A DNA stretch of 64,000 bases from Bacteroidota bacterium. Its GTDB lineage: Bacteria; Bacteroidota; Ignavibacteria; Ignavibacteriales; Melioribacteraceae. Position 1 is the stretch's first letter. Each line of letters opens with the position of its first letter. Where the stretch lies: assembly GCA_023397505.1 (NCBI GenBank), contig JAEWUC010000005.1, forward strand, positions 310,001 to 374,000. Reading direction: 5' to 3'. A program made the translations under genes and the position numbers. Positions 10,231 through 19,385 of the stretch are shown piece by piece. The notes under the pieces were generated by a model. It made no database searches and was not told the DNA's origin. It saw only the letters and a list, made by a program, of their open reading frames with translations.

Positions 10231-12054
10231 TTATTTATTTTTGATTCTCAGCAATTTCGCGCCGTGTTTTCTGACAGTCAATGATATTTCATCAGTGAAC
10301 TCACCAATATCTTTTTTATTCCACAAATCACGAACTTGACAAATGTCTTTTAAACCTAACTGCTCAAACTTTAGAGATATCGTTGTAGAATCAGCAGGCG
10401 GTGCACCTGTAGGATACTGTGTGAATACATGGAATTTTACAGTTGCCCCTTCGGTGTGAGTTATGCATTCCCTATCAAGTCCGGCCAATGCGGTAAACGT
10501 ATCGTAACCTTCAGGAATGTCATATTCAATAACTGAGTTTGAATGTGTGCCGATACCATCGTCATATTCTTTATCATTAATTATTAATTTATTACCGAAT
10601 ACACTTTTGTTTAATGTTACACTTCCCCATCCGGCGTTTGCATTTACCCATTGAATGCTCGTAAGATTTATAGAACCGTTTTTCCCTGTTAGTTTCGGTT
10701 CTATCCAATCCGCATGATCCCAACTGTTATCGTCGCCCCCATTGGTAACAGCGAGAAATAGTTTTTTAGCGCCGGAAATATCCACCGAAACTTTGACACT
10801 TTGTTCACCGGTTTTATGCGTTACAAGTTTACTGCTCCATATCGCATTTTCTTCAATAATAGGTTTCTTGTCCGAAGTATAAAAAAGAGCAACATATTTG
10901 TCGCTGCTGTTTACATCATCAGCGACCCATGCAATTTTTTCTCCGTCGTCAAACAAAAGTCTGTTGTTCTTGCTTTGTTTCAAAACAGCAAGAACTTCTT
11001 CGTTCGTAATAAGATTTAAAGTGAATTCATCATTGTCGGGCAAGTTTCCGCCGAACATAAGAGGCGAACGGCAGATTGCAAACAGCGACATTAATGTGTA
11101 TTGTTCATCTTTAGTAAACAAGCTCATACGGTTATCGCCTCTCTCTGCCCGTATTCCAATTCTTCCCAAAGGAAGCATATCACCGTCCGGCCAATGTCCG
11201 GGACCCATGTATGGGATCCATTTTTCAAAAAGAGAAAAATGCTCATTTAATTGAGCCCAGTTATCCCAAAAGTCGTCTATTATACGCCACATATTTGCAT
11301 GTGTTTTTACATGTTCGGCGTCGGCAATTGGAGTTTCTCCGGGCGAGGTGCTTAAAACAATTTGGCGTCCGCAGCCGTCGATTGCTTTACGAATCATTTC
11401 AATTTCTTCTTTATGATACGGACGGGAAAGATCATCTATTTTAATAAAATCAATTCCCCATGAAGCATACAATTTAAAAAGCGAATTATAATATTCCTGC
11501 GCACCTTTTTTTGCAGCATCAACAGTATACATATCGCCCAGCCATGTACATAATCTGTCGGTATTGTAAATTTCTTTTGCTGTTGCATCGCTTCCTAAAA
11601 TCTTTGTATTTCTTTCAACCGCTATTTTCGGAATTCCCCGCATAAGATGAATTCCGAATTTCAAATCTTTACTATGGATATAATCGGCAAGAGGTTTAAA
11701 ACCTTTGCCACCTGCGGAAGAAGGAAACTTGTTAACAGCCGGAAGCAGTCTGCCGTATTCATCCATATTAAAAACGGCGTCTTTTTCATTATACCCATGC
11801 GCTTTATCGTTTTCAATATACCATCGAATATCAACAACAATATATTCCCATCCGTATTTTTTTAGATGAGCCGCCATATAATCGGCATTGGCTTTAACTT
11901 CTGCTTCTGTTACAGTAGGTCCAAAACAATCCCAACTGTTCCATCCCATTGGAGGAGTTAACGCTAATTCATGAAAAGGTAATTGTTGTTCGGATTGTGC
12001 ATTGATTTGTATTATAGAAAAGAGAAAAACAATATAAATTAAAACTTGCTTCAT
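10231..12054 (-). CDS. GH27 family alpha-galactosidase-like enzyme with C-terminal NPCBM domain
   Basis: The 607-residue protein has a signal peptide (to QINAQS) and a GH27 barrel: LTPPMGWNSWDCFGP, YIVVDIRWY, nucleophile Asp in FIKIDDLSRP, acid/base Asp in MWRIIDDFWDNW, and CRSPLMFGGNLP. A beta-sandwich domain follows to about residue 430, then an NPCBM-type module of 150 residues (GGDDNSWDHADW, VFGNKLIINDKEYDDGIGTH). IDIRWY replaces the usual IDDGW, so it belongs to a divergent GH27 branch. Alpha-galactosidase is the family default; a related exo-specificity is possible. The neighbouring fragment at 6079-6349 keeps the canonical DDGW form and is therefore not a recent copy of this gene. Confidence 0.9.
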   Translation of the reverse strand: MKQVLIYIVFLFSIIQINAQSEQQLPFHELALTPPMGWNSWDCFGPTVTEAEVKANADYMAAHLKKYGWEYIVVDIRWYIENDKAHGYNEKDAVFNMDEYGRLLPAVNKFPSSAGGKGFKPLADYIHSKDLKFGIHLMRGIPKIAVERNTKILGSDATAKEIYNTDRLCTWLGDMYTVDAAKKGAQEYYNSLFKLYASWGIDFIKIDDLSRPYHKEEIEMIRKAIDGCGRQIVLSTSPGETPIADAEHVKTHANMWRIIDDFWDNWAQLNEHFSLFEKWIPYMGPGHWPDGDMLPLGRIGIRAERGDNRMSLFTKDEQYTLMSLFAICRSPLMFGGNLPDNDEFTLNLITNEEVLAVLKQSKNNRLLFDDGEKIAWVADDVNSSDKYVALFYTSDKKPIIEENAIWSSKLVTHKTGEQSVKVSVDISGAKKLFLAVTNGGDDNSWDHADWIEPKLTGKNGSINLTSIQWVNANAGWGSVTLNKSVFGNKLIINDKEYDDGIGTHSNSVIEYDIPEGYDTFTALAGLDRECITHTEGATVKFHVFTQYPTGAPPADSTTISLKFEQLGLKDICQVRDLWNKKDIGEFTDEISLTVRKHGAKLLRIKNK

Positions 12055-12189
12055 ACCCGCTTACATTCCTTGATTTTCACAATTTTTAAAGAAGATAATT
12101 TTGTTTAGCAAATTTTGTTCAATTAACAAAGCATTATATCTTATGACAAAAATGACATGACAAAACAAGAAAATATTTTTAATTATGAT

Positions 12190-14253
12190 TTACATTTTTT
12201 CTACATCTTCTTTTATTATGTCTTCCAAATCGTGCATGGGACGTTCAATATAGTATGGAATTGGTTTACGGCTGAACTGCTGAAAATATAGCAAACATGC
12301 ATCTTTCCATAATTGTGCATTTAAACATTGTTGACGTAGTTTACTTTGAACCAATGTAAACCGCTCCGAATCAACGTACGGCTGCACTTTATCCCAAACT
12401 TTCTGAAATTCCCGAACCTGCTTTACCCCAGTATCATAACGATAACACATCTCATCCCATAACGTGCGTCCGCTCTTCATTTTGTAATCCCACGGAAGAT
12501 GATGAAACCACAACATGTAAATTTCCGGACAAGTTTTTACATCATTAAACACAGAAGTCAAAGGCTCATGATATTGACTCACGGCATCGCTACCGGTTCG
12601 TGTTCTGTTAAAACCTATTCCGTTGGTATCGGCTTGATGATAATAAGGCGGGGTCCAATCCGGTCGCAATCCTTTTGGTGCGTACCAGGGTCCCGGTCCA
12701 TAATGATGATCTCCTGCAAAAATATGATGAAGTCCCAAAGGCATCATATAATTAACAGCAGCTTCATGGCTTTCAAGCATCATTTGTTTTACAGGTTTCA
12801 AGAAATTCAAATTCCAATCTGCAAAAACCGGTACGTTGTTATCATTAGCATTTTCACTTATCTGACTGAAAGTAAGCTTTATCCATTCATCTGCAATTTG
12901 TTCACTTGACAACTGGTTATTCCACGCCAACCTGCCGAAGGCATACCAGTTTGACTGTGCAAAGGGATGACCGCACCAGTTTGTATCCAATCCAATATTA
13001 GAAACACCCGCAATAGCTGTATGCGTCTGATTGAAAATACTTCCATCAGTACAGCGGGCTACAGTACTTCCATTGCCTTCATTGTAAGTATCGCTCTTTA
13101 GAAATTCTTCCCACATAGTTGATAAATATACAAGGTGAACTGACTGTCCAAGATATTCCATTGTAATTTGTAATTCCGGCATAACTGAAGTTTTTTTCAT
13201 TGCGCCAAAGAGCGGACTAAATGGTTCGCGCGGCTGAAAATCTACGGGACCGTTTTTAACTTGGATAATCACATTATCACAGAACTGACCGTCGAGCGGC
13301 ATAAATTCAGAATAAGCCTGCATTGCACGATCTTTTTCTTTAGGACTATATACAAAAGCTCTCCACATAACAATGCCGCCGTATGGTTTTAAAGCGTCTG
13401 CCATCATATTAGCGCCATCGGCATGTGTTCGTCCAAAATCTTGCGGACCAGGCTGTCCTTCACTATTCGCTTTAACAAGGAATCCACCGAAGTCGGGAAT
13501 TAAGTTATAGATTTCTTTAACTTTATTTTTCCACCATTGAATAACTTCTTTGTCAAACGGATCTGAAGTTTTTAATCCGCTCAATACAGCAGGCGAAGAG
13601 AAATTAACCGATAAATATGTTTTTATTCCAAACGGACGCAGAACTTCTGCAATGGTTTTTACTTTTTTCAGGCATTCGCTCGAAAGCATTTTCGGCGAGG
13701 CGTTGACATTATTTAGAACAGCCCCGTTTATCCCGATAGATGCATTTGCACGGGCGTATTCCTTCCATAAAACTTTATCATTTTCAGTGACAACGAAAGA
13801 ATTTTCTTTTCGCCAAAATATTGAGAGACCGGCATATCCTCTCTCTATCGAACCGTCCGGATTATCCCAATGGTTCAATACACGAAATTCGTACGAAGGG
13901 TTACAAACCTCTTCCTTAATAGTTTGCCCGGTGTGCTGACGTCGCAACAGTTCATAAACACCGTATAAAATTCCAAGTTCCGTATTGGCTTGAATTCCAT
14001 CTTTGCTAATTTTAAAGCCATCGCCTTTAATAGCTTTTTCTTGTTTAAGGCTTAATACAAATGAAGCTCCGTCTTTTCCCAGCCAACCATTTTTCAGTTC
14101 TTCCTTTGCAATGGCAATGGTGGCGGAACTTTCTGAGCATACAATATTAACATTGCATGTGCTTTTATAACGAAGCCAAAGTTTGTGTCCGTCTTCTGCA
14201 TGCAGATTAAAAGCAGTAAAGAACAAAACAAAAAAACTGATGATAGTTTTCAT
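12190..14253 (-). CDS. GH67 family alpha-glucuronidase
   Basis: This enzyme cleaves 4-O-methyl-glucuronic acid from the non-reducing end of xylooligosaccharides. The start is placed at ATG 14253 because it opens a signal peptide (MKTIISFFVLFFTAFNLHA); the longer frame to 14319 adds 22 residues lacking signal character. GH67 landmarks are clear: acid Glu in VKANSEGQPGPQDFGRTH, base Asp in VDFQPREPFSPLFG, and Glu in ELQITMEYLGQ, then HHYGPGPWYAP and WFHHLPWDY. The length (687 residues) matches the family. Presence of GH67 is the strongest clue that the locus acts on glucuronoxylan. A nested inverted repeat separates it from the upstream GH3 gene. Confidence 0.96.
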   Translation of the reverse strand: MKTIISFFVLFFTAFNLHAEDGHKLWLRYKSTCNVNIVCSESSATIAIAKEELKNGWLGKDGASFVLSLKQEKAIKGDGFKISKDGIQANTELGILYGVYELLRRQHTGQTIKEEVCNPSYEFRVLNHWDNPDGSIERGYAGLSIFWRKENSFVVTENDKVLWKEYARANASIGINGAVLNNVNASPKMLSSECLKKVKTIAEVLRPFGIKTYLSVNFSSPAVLSGLKTSDPFDKEVIQWWKNKVKEIYNLIPDFGGFLVKANSEGQPGPQDFGRTHADGANMMADALKPYGGIVMWRAFVYSPKEKDRAMQAYSEFMPLDGQFCDNVIIQVKNGPVDFQPREPFSPLFGAMKKTSVMPELQITMEYLGQSVHLVYLSTMWEEFLKSDTYNEGNGSTVARCTDGSIFNQTHTAIAGVSNIGLDTNWCGHPFAQSNWYAFGRLAWNNQLSSEQIADEWIKLTFSQISENANDNNVPVFADWNLNFLKPVKQMMLESHEAAVNYMMPLGLHHIFAGDHHYGPGPWYAPKGLRPDWTPPYYHQADTNGIGFNRTRTGSDAVSQYHEPLTSVFNDVKTCPEIYMLWFHHLPWDYKMKSGRTLWDEMCYRYDTGVKQVREFQKVWDKVQPYVDSERFTLVQSKLRQQCLNAQLWKDACLLYFQQFSRKPIPYYIERPMHDLEDIIKEDVEKM

Positions 14254-14353
14254 AAAAAACAGACCATTTTTTCTAGTGAAAAATTTTGTGATTATCCGAT
14301 CAAAATAGACCTTGTACAACTATGGAATAATTCCAGATAATGCCGCAAATAAG

Positions 14354-14428
14354 GAACGCTTAAAAAGGGTTAATGTGCCTTCATGATAAATTTTATCAAT
14401 CCCGAAGTTGCAGTCTTTTTAAGCGTTC
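14354..14428. repeat. Nested inverted repeat between GH3 and GH67 genes
   Basis: Two perfect 14-base arms, GAACGCTTAAAAAG at 14354-14367 and its reverse complement at 14415-14428, enclose 47 bases. Within that loop lies a second perfect palindrome, TGATAAA-T-TTTATCA at 14384-14398. The structure begins 7 bases after the GH3 stop and ends about 100 bases before the GH67 start. It could be an RNA hairpin ending or protecting the GH3 message, or an operator for an internal promoter. No T-run follows the outer stem on the minus strand, so a classical terminator is not certain. Confidence 0.6.
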
Positions 14429-14434
14429 ATATAA

Positions 14435-17029
14435 TTATTCTACTCTAACTTTAACAGTTTTTAAATCTTTTGCAACGGAGCTGTTACCGTACATAATTTC
14501 ATACTCACCGGGAGTAACAGCAACTCTATAAGTATTAGTATCAAAAAATTCGAATGCCGAAGACGGCAAAATAATTGTTGCCCTGCCTGTTTTACCCGCG
14601 GCAATATTCACTCTTTGAAATCCTCTTAACGTTTTAATCGGTCCGCCTGCATCGTTAATCTTACGCACATAAACTTGAACGATTTCTGTCCCATCCCGTT
14701 TTCCGGTGTTAGATACCGGAATTTTAAGTTCAACAGATTCATTTTCTTTTATTACTGTTCTACTCAAATTTGCTTCGCCAATATTAAAAGTAGTATAACT
14801 TAGGCCGAAACCAAATGGGAATAGCGCATCTTCCATAAAACGGTAAGTCCGATTCTTCATTGAATAATCTTCAAAGTCAGGCAATTGATCGGAATTTTTA
14901 TAAAAAGTAATTGGAAGTTTACCCGATGGATTATAGTCTCCGAACAAAACGTCGGCAACTGCCTGTCCGCCGGATTCGCCGCCGTACCAGGCTTGTAAAA
15001 TTGCATCGCAGCTTTCCGTTTCCGGCGTTAAAGCTATGGCTGAACCGGAACAATTCACATACACAACTTTTTTACCTGCGTTTTTCAAAGCCTTTAAGCA
15101 ATTGCGTTGAACCGAAGGAAGCTCAATGTTTGTGCGGTCGCCGCCTTTGAAACCCGGGTATGAAACCGGCATTTCTTCACCTTCAAGATTTGTAGAAAGT
15201 CCGCCAACAAAAACAACAACATCAACATCTTTGAGTTTGTTTATAAGACCGGTATAATCGACATCAACTTCTTTACCGAAATTAAATTCCAAATTTGCCT
15301 GCCAGTTATTTAACTGCGCATAATGAATTACTATTTTATATTTTTTCCCCGCTTCTACTTTGTACGGATGTCTTGAAGGCAACGTTCTCCAGTTATCATA
15401 TTTTACTAATGTTTCGCCGTTCACCAATAATTCAAAATGCCCGGTAGCCCCGCACTTGAAAACAATTTCTTCACTCACTTTGGGAATAAACTCGGTTTCG
15501 TAAACAGCAGAAAAACCTTCAAGTTTAACTCCGCTTGCAAATTCATGCTGTCCGGCAGTTGTTAATTTGATTGGATTTTTTATCTGTTGTTCAGCAGCTA
15601 TTTCGCCTTTACGTTCCTGATTATTCCAATATATCGCTTTAAGACCCTGATTGCCTCCAATTGAACATTGTGAGAAATAACTTTCGGTTACTTTATCTTC
15701 AACAAGATCACATCCCTTATCATAAATAATTTTGTTATCGGTAAGTTTAGATTTGATACCATCGAGAATTGTAATTGTTCTAACCGGCGTACCGTTGTAA
15801 TTACCCCATAACATAGGTTCGTCATCGGCATTGGGACCAATAACTGCAATTTTGTTTGTTGATTTTTTTAACGGAAGGATATTGTTTTTATTTTGCAGAA
15901 GCGTCATGGATTGAAGCGCCATATCCAATGCAAGTTTTCTATGCTCTTCATTATTAATAATCGATGCCGGAATTTTTGACCATGGAACAATTTCGTCATC
16001 ATCCATTTCTCCCAAATCGAAACGGCCGATTAATACGCGCATCAGTCGTTCGTTAATTTCCTCTTCGGTGATCAAACCTTTTTTAACAGCATCGGGTAAT
16101 TTTTTATAGTTGTGATTTTCCCATTGGCATTCAACATCTGTACCTGCCAAAACGCCTTTTGCAGCAGCATGAACGGGTGTGGATGAAACTTTGTGGCTCG
16201 TATAAAAATCTGCTATCGCGCCGCAATCCGAAACAACTAAATGTTTAAATCCCCATTCATTACGAAGTATATCTTGAAGAAGCCGTGTATTACCGCAGCA
16301 CGGTTCGTCATCCAAACGCTGATATGCACACATCACCTGGCGAACATCTGCTTCCTGAACTAAAGATTCAAAAGCAGGAAGATATGTTTCCCATAAATCG
16401 CGTGGATCAACATTATTAATATTAATCTCATGGCGGCTCCATTCAGGGCCTGAATGAACTGCGTAATGTTTTGCGCATGCCAACAACTTTTTATATTTAG
16501 AATCATCCGGGCCCTGCAATCCTTTAACAACCGAAACGCCCATTCGAGACATCAAGTACGGATCTTCACCATATGTTTCCTGTCCACGTCCCCAGCGCGG
16601 ATCGCGGAATATGTTAACATTTGGAGTCCAAACAGAAAGACTTAAGAAACGTTTATTGCCCTGCCCGTTTCTAATTGCTTCATGATATTTCGCACGTGTT
16701 TCATCCGATGTTGCGTTGAAAATTTTATAAACCAGCTCATCGTTAAACGAAGCAGCCATACCTATCGGCTGCGGAAAAACAGTTACATCACTATTGTTTG
16801 CCAAACCGTGTAAAGCTTCGCTCCACCAATTGAAATTTTTTATTCCCAACCGCGGTACGGCATCTGAAACATCGCACATCAAAGCAGCTTTTTCTTCAAG
16901 AGTTAATCTCGAGATTAAATCTTTAGCTCTTTCTTCGGAACTTAAATTGGGATTTTGATACGGTAAAGTTTGACTCCAAACATTTATCGAATATAAAAAG
17001 CATATAATAATTAAAAATTTCTTTAGCAT
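14435..17029 (-). CDS. GH3 family beta-xylosidase/beta-glucosidase with PA14 insertion
   Basis: An 864-residue secreted enzyme (signal peptide to NVWSQT). The GH3 N-terminal barrel contains the nucleophile Asp in LVVSDCGAIADFY, with WWSEALHG and RDPRWGRGQETYGEDP as typical substrate-pocket motifs. The alpha/beta sandwich domain (IAVIGPNADDEPM) is split by a PA14 domain at about 465-600 (GLKAIYWNNQERKG) and followed by a fibronectin III-like domain (LFPFGFGLSYTTF, GTEIVQVYVRK). The WWSEALHG motif is seen in GH3 xylosidases such as plant and Bacteroidota beta-xylosidases, so release of xylose from xylooligosaccharides is the most likely role. The first CE1 gene begins 12 bp downstream of the CE1 stop upstream of it, implying cotranscription. 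Confidence 0.94.
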   Translation of the reverse strand: MLKKFLIIICFLYSINVWSQTLPYQNPNLSSEERAKDLISRLTLEEKAALMCDVSDAVPRLGIKNFNWWSEALHGLANNSDVTVFPQPIGMAASFNDELVYKIFNATSDETRAKYHEAIRNGQGNKRFLSLSVWTPNVNIFRDPRWGRGQETYGEDPYLMSRMGVSVVKGLQGPDDSKYKKLLACAKHYAVHSGPEWSRHEININNVDPRDLWETYLPAFESLVQEADVRQVMCAYQRLDDEPCCGNTRLLQDILRNEWGFKHLVVSDCGAIADFYTSHKVSSTPVHAAAKGVLAGTDVECQWENHNYKKLPDAVKKGLITEEEINERLMRVLIGRFDLGEMDDDEIVPWSKIPASIINNEEHRKLALDMALQSMTLLQNKNNILPLKKSTNKIAVIGPNADDEPMLWGNYNGTPVRTITILDGIKSKLTDNKIIYDKGCDLVEDKVTESYFSQCSIGGNQGLKAIYWNNQERKGEIAAEQQIKNPIKLTTAGQHEFASGVKLEGFSAVYETEFIPKVSEEIVFKCGATGHFELLVNGETLVKYDNWRTLPSRHPYKVEAGKKYKIVIHYAQLNNWQANLEFNFGKEVDVDYTGLINKLKDVDVVVFVGGLSTNLEGEEMPVSYPGFKGGDRTNIELPSVQRNCLKALKNAGKKVVYVNCSGSAIALTPETESCDAILQAWYGGESGGQAVADVLFGDYNPSGKLPITFYKNSDQLPDFEDYSMKNRTYRFMEDALFPFGFGLSYTTFNIGEANLSRTVIKENESVELKIPVSNTGKRDGTEIVQVYVRKINDAGGPIKTLRGFQRVNIAAGKTGRATIILPSSAFEFFDTNTYRVAVTPGEYEIMYGNSSVAKDLKTVKVRVE

Positions 17030-17041
17030 TTCATCTCCTAT

Positions 17042-18211
17042 CTATCTAAACAATAGTTGTGCAAACTGGTAAAGTGATCTTCGCCAGGTTAACCACTCGT
17101 GTGCAGTACCCGGTGATTCGTAATATGTGTGTTTAATTCCTGCTTCGTCCAACATTTCACGGAAAGCCCCAACAGAACCTGGAAATGGATTTGGTTCTTT
17201 AGTTCCTAATCCCAGCCAGAATAATTTTATTTTTTCAGCGAGCGATTTGCCGTCTTTGAAAGCTCCATCTAAAAATGTTGAGCGGTCAATTTTATCACTG
17301 CTCGGATAATTTGCGGTACCGCTGAATCCGCCAATGTGAGAAAACACATCAAGATTATTCATTGTAATGCGGATAGTTTGATTTGCACCCATTGATAAAC
17401 CGGCCATCGCTCTATGCTCACGATCGGCAATTGTACGGAAAGATGAATCAATCATAGGAATAATTTCTTTCATTAGAACATCTTCAAAAACAAAAACAGG
17501 GCGCGATTTATTTTCGGAGTCGGTTGAAGGCTTAAATGCATATCCGTTATCCATAACAATAATCATCGGGACCGCTTTTTTTTCTGCGATAAGGTTATCG
17601 AGAATTAAATTGGCGTTACCTTGTGCCGACCAGCCCGTTTCATCTTCGAAACTGCCGTGCTGAAGATATAGTACCGGATAACGAGCGTTTATGTTTTTTT
17701 CATAATCCGGCGGAGTATAAACAAAACACCTTCGCCAGGATTGAGTAATCTTTGAAAAATATAATTTCTGAATTAACTGACCATGAGGAACATTCTTTAG
17801 TGAATAAAAATCACGGTCACTTGCCAGTATTTCAATTCCGCTGCCCCAGCGTCCGGCACCGTAATAATATTTAGTTCCCGGATCGGGAACAGCGGCTCCA
17901 TCAATCCAGAGTTGATAGTAATGGAATCCTTCATCTTGCGGATTAGAGTCGCCTGTCCAAACTCCGTTTTCATCTTTTATCATGTCGTATTTCACACCGC
18001 CAATATCTAACTGAACCTTATAAGCTTCAGGTGCAGATATGCTTGCCCGAACTTGCCCTTTGGAATTTACTTGGGGATAATCTTTTCCAGGTTGATTAGT
18101 AGAGGAGGGTTTAAAATCCTCCTCTGCTATAGACTGATTATTTTGTCCAAAACAAAAACTTGCAGACAAAAAGATAAAAAGCGTTAACCGTGATAAATAT
18201 TTATTCATCAT
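17042..18211 (-). CDS. CE1 family esterase with N-terminal CBM48-like domain (copy 1)
   Basis: A 389-residue secreted esterase (signal peptide to FCFGQ). Residues about 45-135 form an E-set/CBM48-like domain (VRASISAPEAYKVQLDIGG, GFHYYQLWIDGAAVPDPG). The CE1 alpha/beta-hydrolase domain carries the nucleophile Ser in AGLSMGANQT and the catalytic His in GTAHEWLTWRRSL. Proteins with this layout act as feruloyl or acetyl esterases on xylan. It is the third of three tandem copies, 9 bp after the next. It has diverged most: AGLSMGA instead of AGLSMGG and an NPFPGSVGAFREM segment replacing the GGDPKENTDA segment of its neighbours. Confidence 0.9.
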   Translation of the reverse strand: MMNKYLSRLTLFIFLSASFCFGQNNQSIAEEDFKPSSTNQPGKDYPQVNSKGQVRASISAPEAYKVQLDIGGVKYDMIKDENGVWTGDSNPQDEGFHYYQLWIDGAAVPDPGTKYYYGAGRWGSGIEILASDRDFYSLKNVPHGQLIQKLYFSKITQSWRRCFVYTPPDYEKNINARYPVLYLQHGSFEDETGWSAQGNANLILDNLIAEKKAVPMIIVMDNGYAFKPSTDSENKSRPVFVFEDVLMKEIIPMIDSSFRTIADREHRAMAGLSMGANQTIRITMNNLDVFSHIGGFSGTANYPSSDKIDRSTFLDGAFKDGKSLAEKIKLFWLGLGTKEPNPFPGSVGAFREMLDEAGIKHTYYESPGTAHEWLTWRRSLYQFAQLLFR

Positions 18212-18220
18212 ATTTATTCC

Positions 18221-19375
18221 TTAATTCTGAAACACCAACTTTGCGAATTCATGAAGACTGCGTCTCCAGCTTTGCCATTCATGAGCAGTATTCGGAGAAA
18301 CATAGAAGTGAGCATTGATGCCTTCTTTAGATATTGCATCTGTATTTTCTTTCGGGTCTCCGCCGAATCTCATGCCGCCTTTTTTCATACTTTCAATTTC
18401 TCTTCCGCCGTAACTGACAAAAACAAGTTTTACTTTTTCTTTGAACCCGGGAGTATTATTTATATCTTCCGGTGAAATGCTTCCGCCGCTGAATAATCCA
18501 ATATGGGAAAACACGTCAAGCTTGTTCAACGTAACTAATCTTGTTTCAAAACCACCCATTGAAAGTCCTGCCATTGCGCGGTTCGGTTGATCTGTAAGTG
18601 TGCGAAAATTAGAATCTATATATGGAATTAGTTCATCAACAAGGACTGTTTGAAACGGTTTGATATCGAAGTTTCTTAGTCCGCCCATTTGAACATCATT
18701 CGTCATACCATAAGTCATCACTATAATAAAAGGTTTTGCTTTGCCTTCAGCCAATAGATTATCCATAATCAAATTTGCTTTACCTTGGCTTGCCCATCCA
18801 TATTCATTTTCGCCATAGCCGTGCTGAAGATATAATACCGGGTAACGTTTATTTAAATCTTTTTCATATCCCGGCGGTGTATAAACAAATGCTCTTCTCG
18901 ATGTGTTTGTGCTCTTCGAAGGAAAAAGAATCTCCCGCACCTGTCCATGAGGTACATTTTTTAGTTCATAAATATCTTGGTCGTGTGCAGGTATTTCAAT
19001 TCCGCTTCCCCAACGCATAGCTCCGAAATAATACATACTGCCGGGATCCGGTACCGCAGCGCCGTCAATCCAAAGTTGATAGTAGTGAAATCCTTCATCC
19101 TGCGGGGCAGATTCTCCACCAGTCCATACGCCATTTGCATCCTTCTTTAGATCATATTTTACCGCGCTAATATCAAGCTGTACTTTATGTGCTTCCGGCG
19201 CCGAAATACTGGCACGGACTCTTCCTTCGGAATTAACCTGTGGGTATTCTTTACCCTGTTGATTAGTCGTTGCCGGTTTGAAATCTTCTTTAATTGTTTC
19301 TTGGTTTGTTTGTGCCAAACACATTGAACCTAAAAAAATCAACAAAACTATTATCCTAACAATTTGCTGTTTCAT
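18221..19375 (-). CDS. CE1 family esterase with N-terminal CBM48-like domain (copy 2)
   Basis: The start is set at ATG 19375, which follows an AAAGGAG ribosome-binding site and opens a signal peptide (MKQQIVRIIVLLIFLGSMCLAQ); the longer frame to 19447 overlaps the upstream gene and has no signal character. The 384-residue product has a CBM48-like N-terminal domain and a CE1 domain with nucleophile Ser in MAGLSMGGFETR and His in NTAHEWQSWRRSLHEF. The N-terminal domain is nearly identical to that of copy 3 (for instance PQDEGFHYYQLWIDGAAVPD), indicating recent duplication. It is predicted to remove feruloyl or acetyl groups from arabinoxylan. Confidence 0.9.
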   Translation of the reverse strand: MKQQIVRIIVLLIFLGSMCLAQTNQETIKEDFKPATTNQQGKEYPQVNSEGRVRASISAPEAHKVQLDISAVKYDLKKDANGVWTGGESAPQDEGFHYYQLWIDGAAVPDPGSMYYFGAMRWGSGIEIPAHDQDIYELKNVPHGQVREILFPSKSTNTSRRAFVYTPPGYEKDLNKRYPVLYLQHGYGENEYGWASQGKANLIMDNLLAEGKAKPFIIVMTYGMTNDVQMGGLRNFDIKPFQTVLVDELIPYIDSNFRTLTDQPNRAMAGLSMGGFETRLVTLNKLDVFSHIGLFSGGSISPEDINNTPGFKEKVKLVFVSYGGREIESMKKGGMRFGGDPKENTDAISKEGINAHFYVSPNTAHEWQSWRRSLHEFAKLVFQN

Positions 19376-19385
19376 ATTTTCTCCT

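Noticed and set aside
12499..12909. Plus-strand open frame of 136 codons
   Set aside because: It overlaps the GH67 coding region on the opposite strand and looks like a frame shadow.
13550..13939. Plus-strand open frame of 129 codons
   Set aside because: It is antisense to the well-supported GH67 gene and has no ribosome-binding site or domain.
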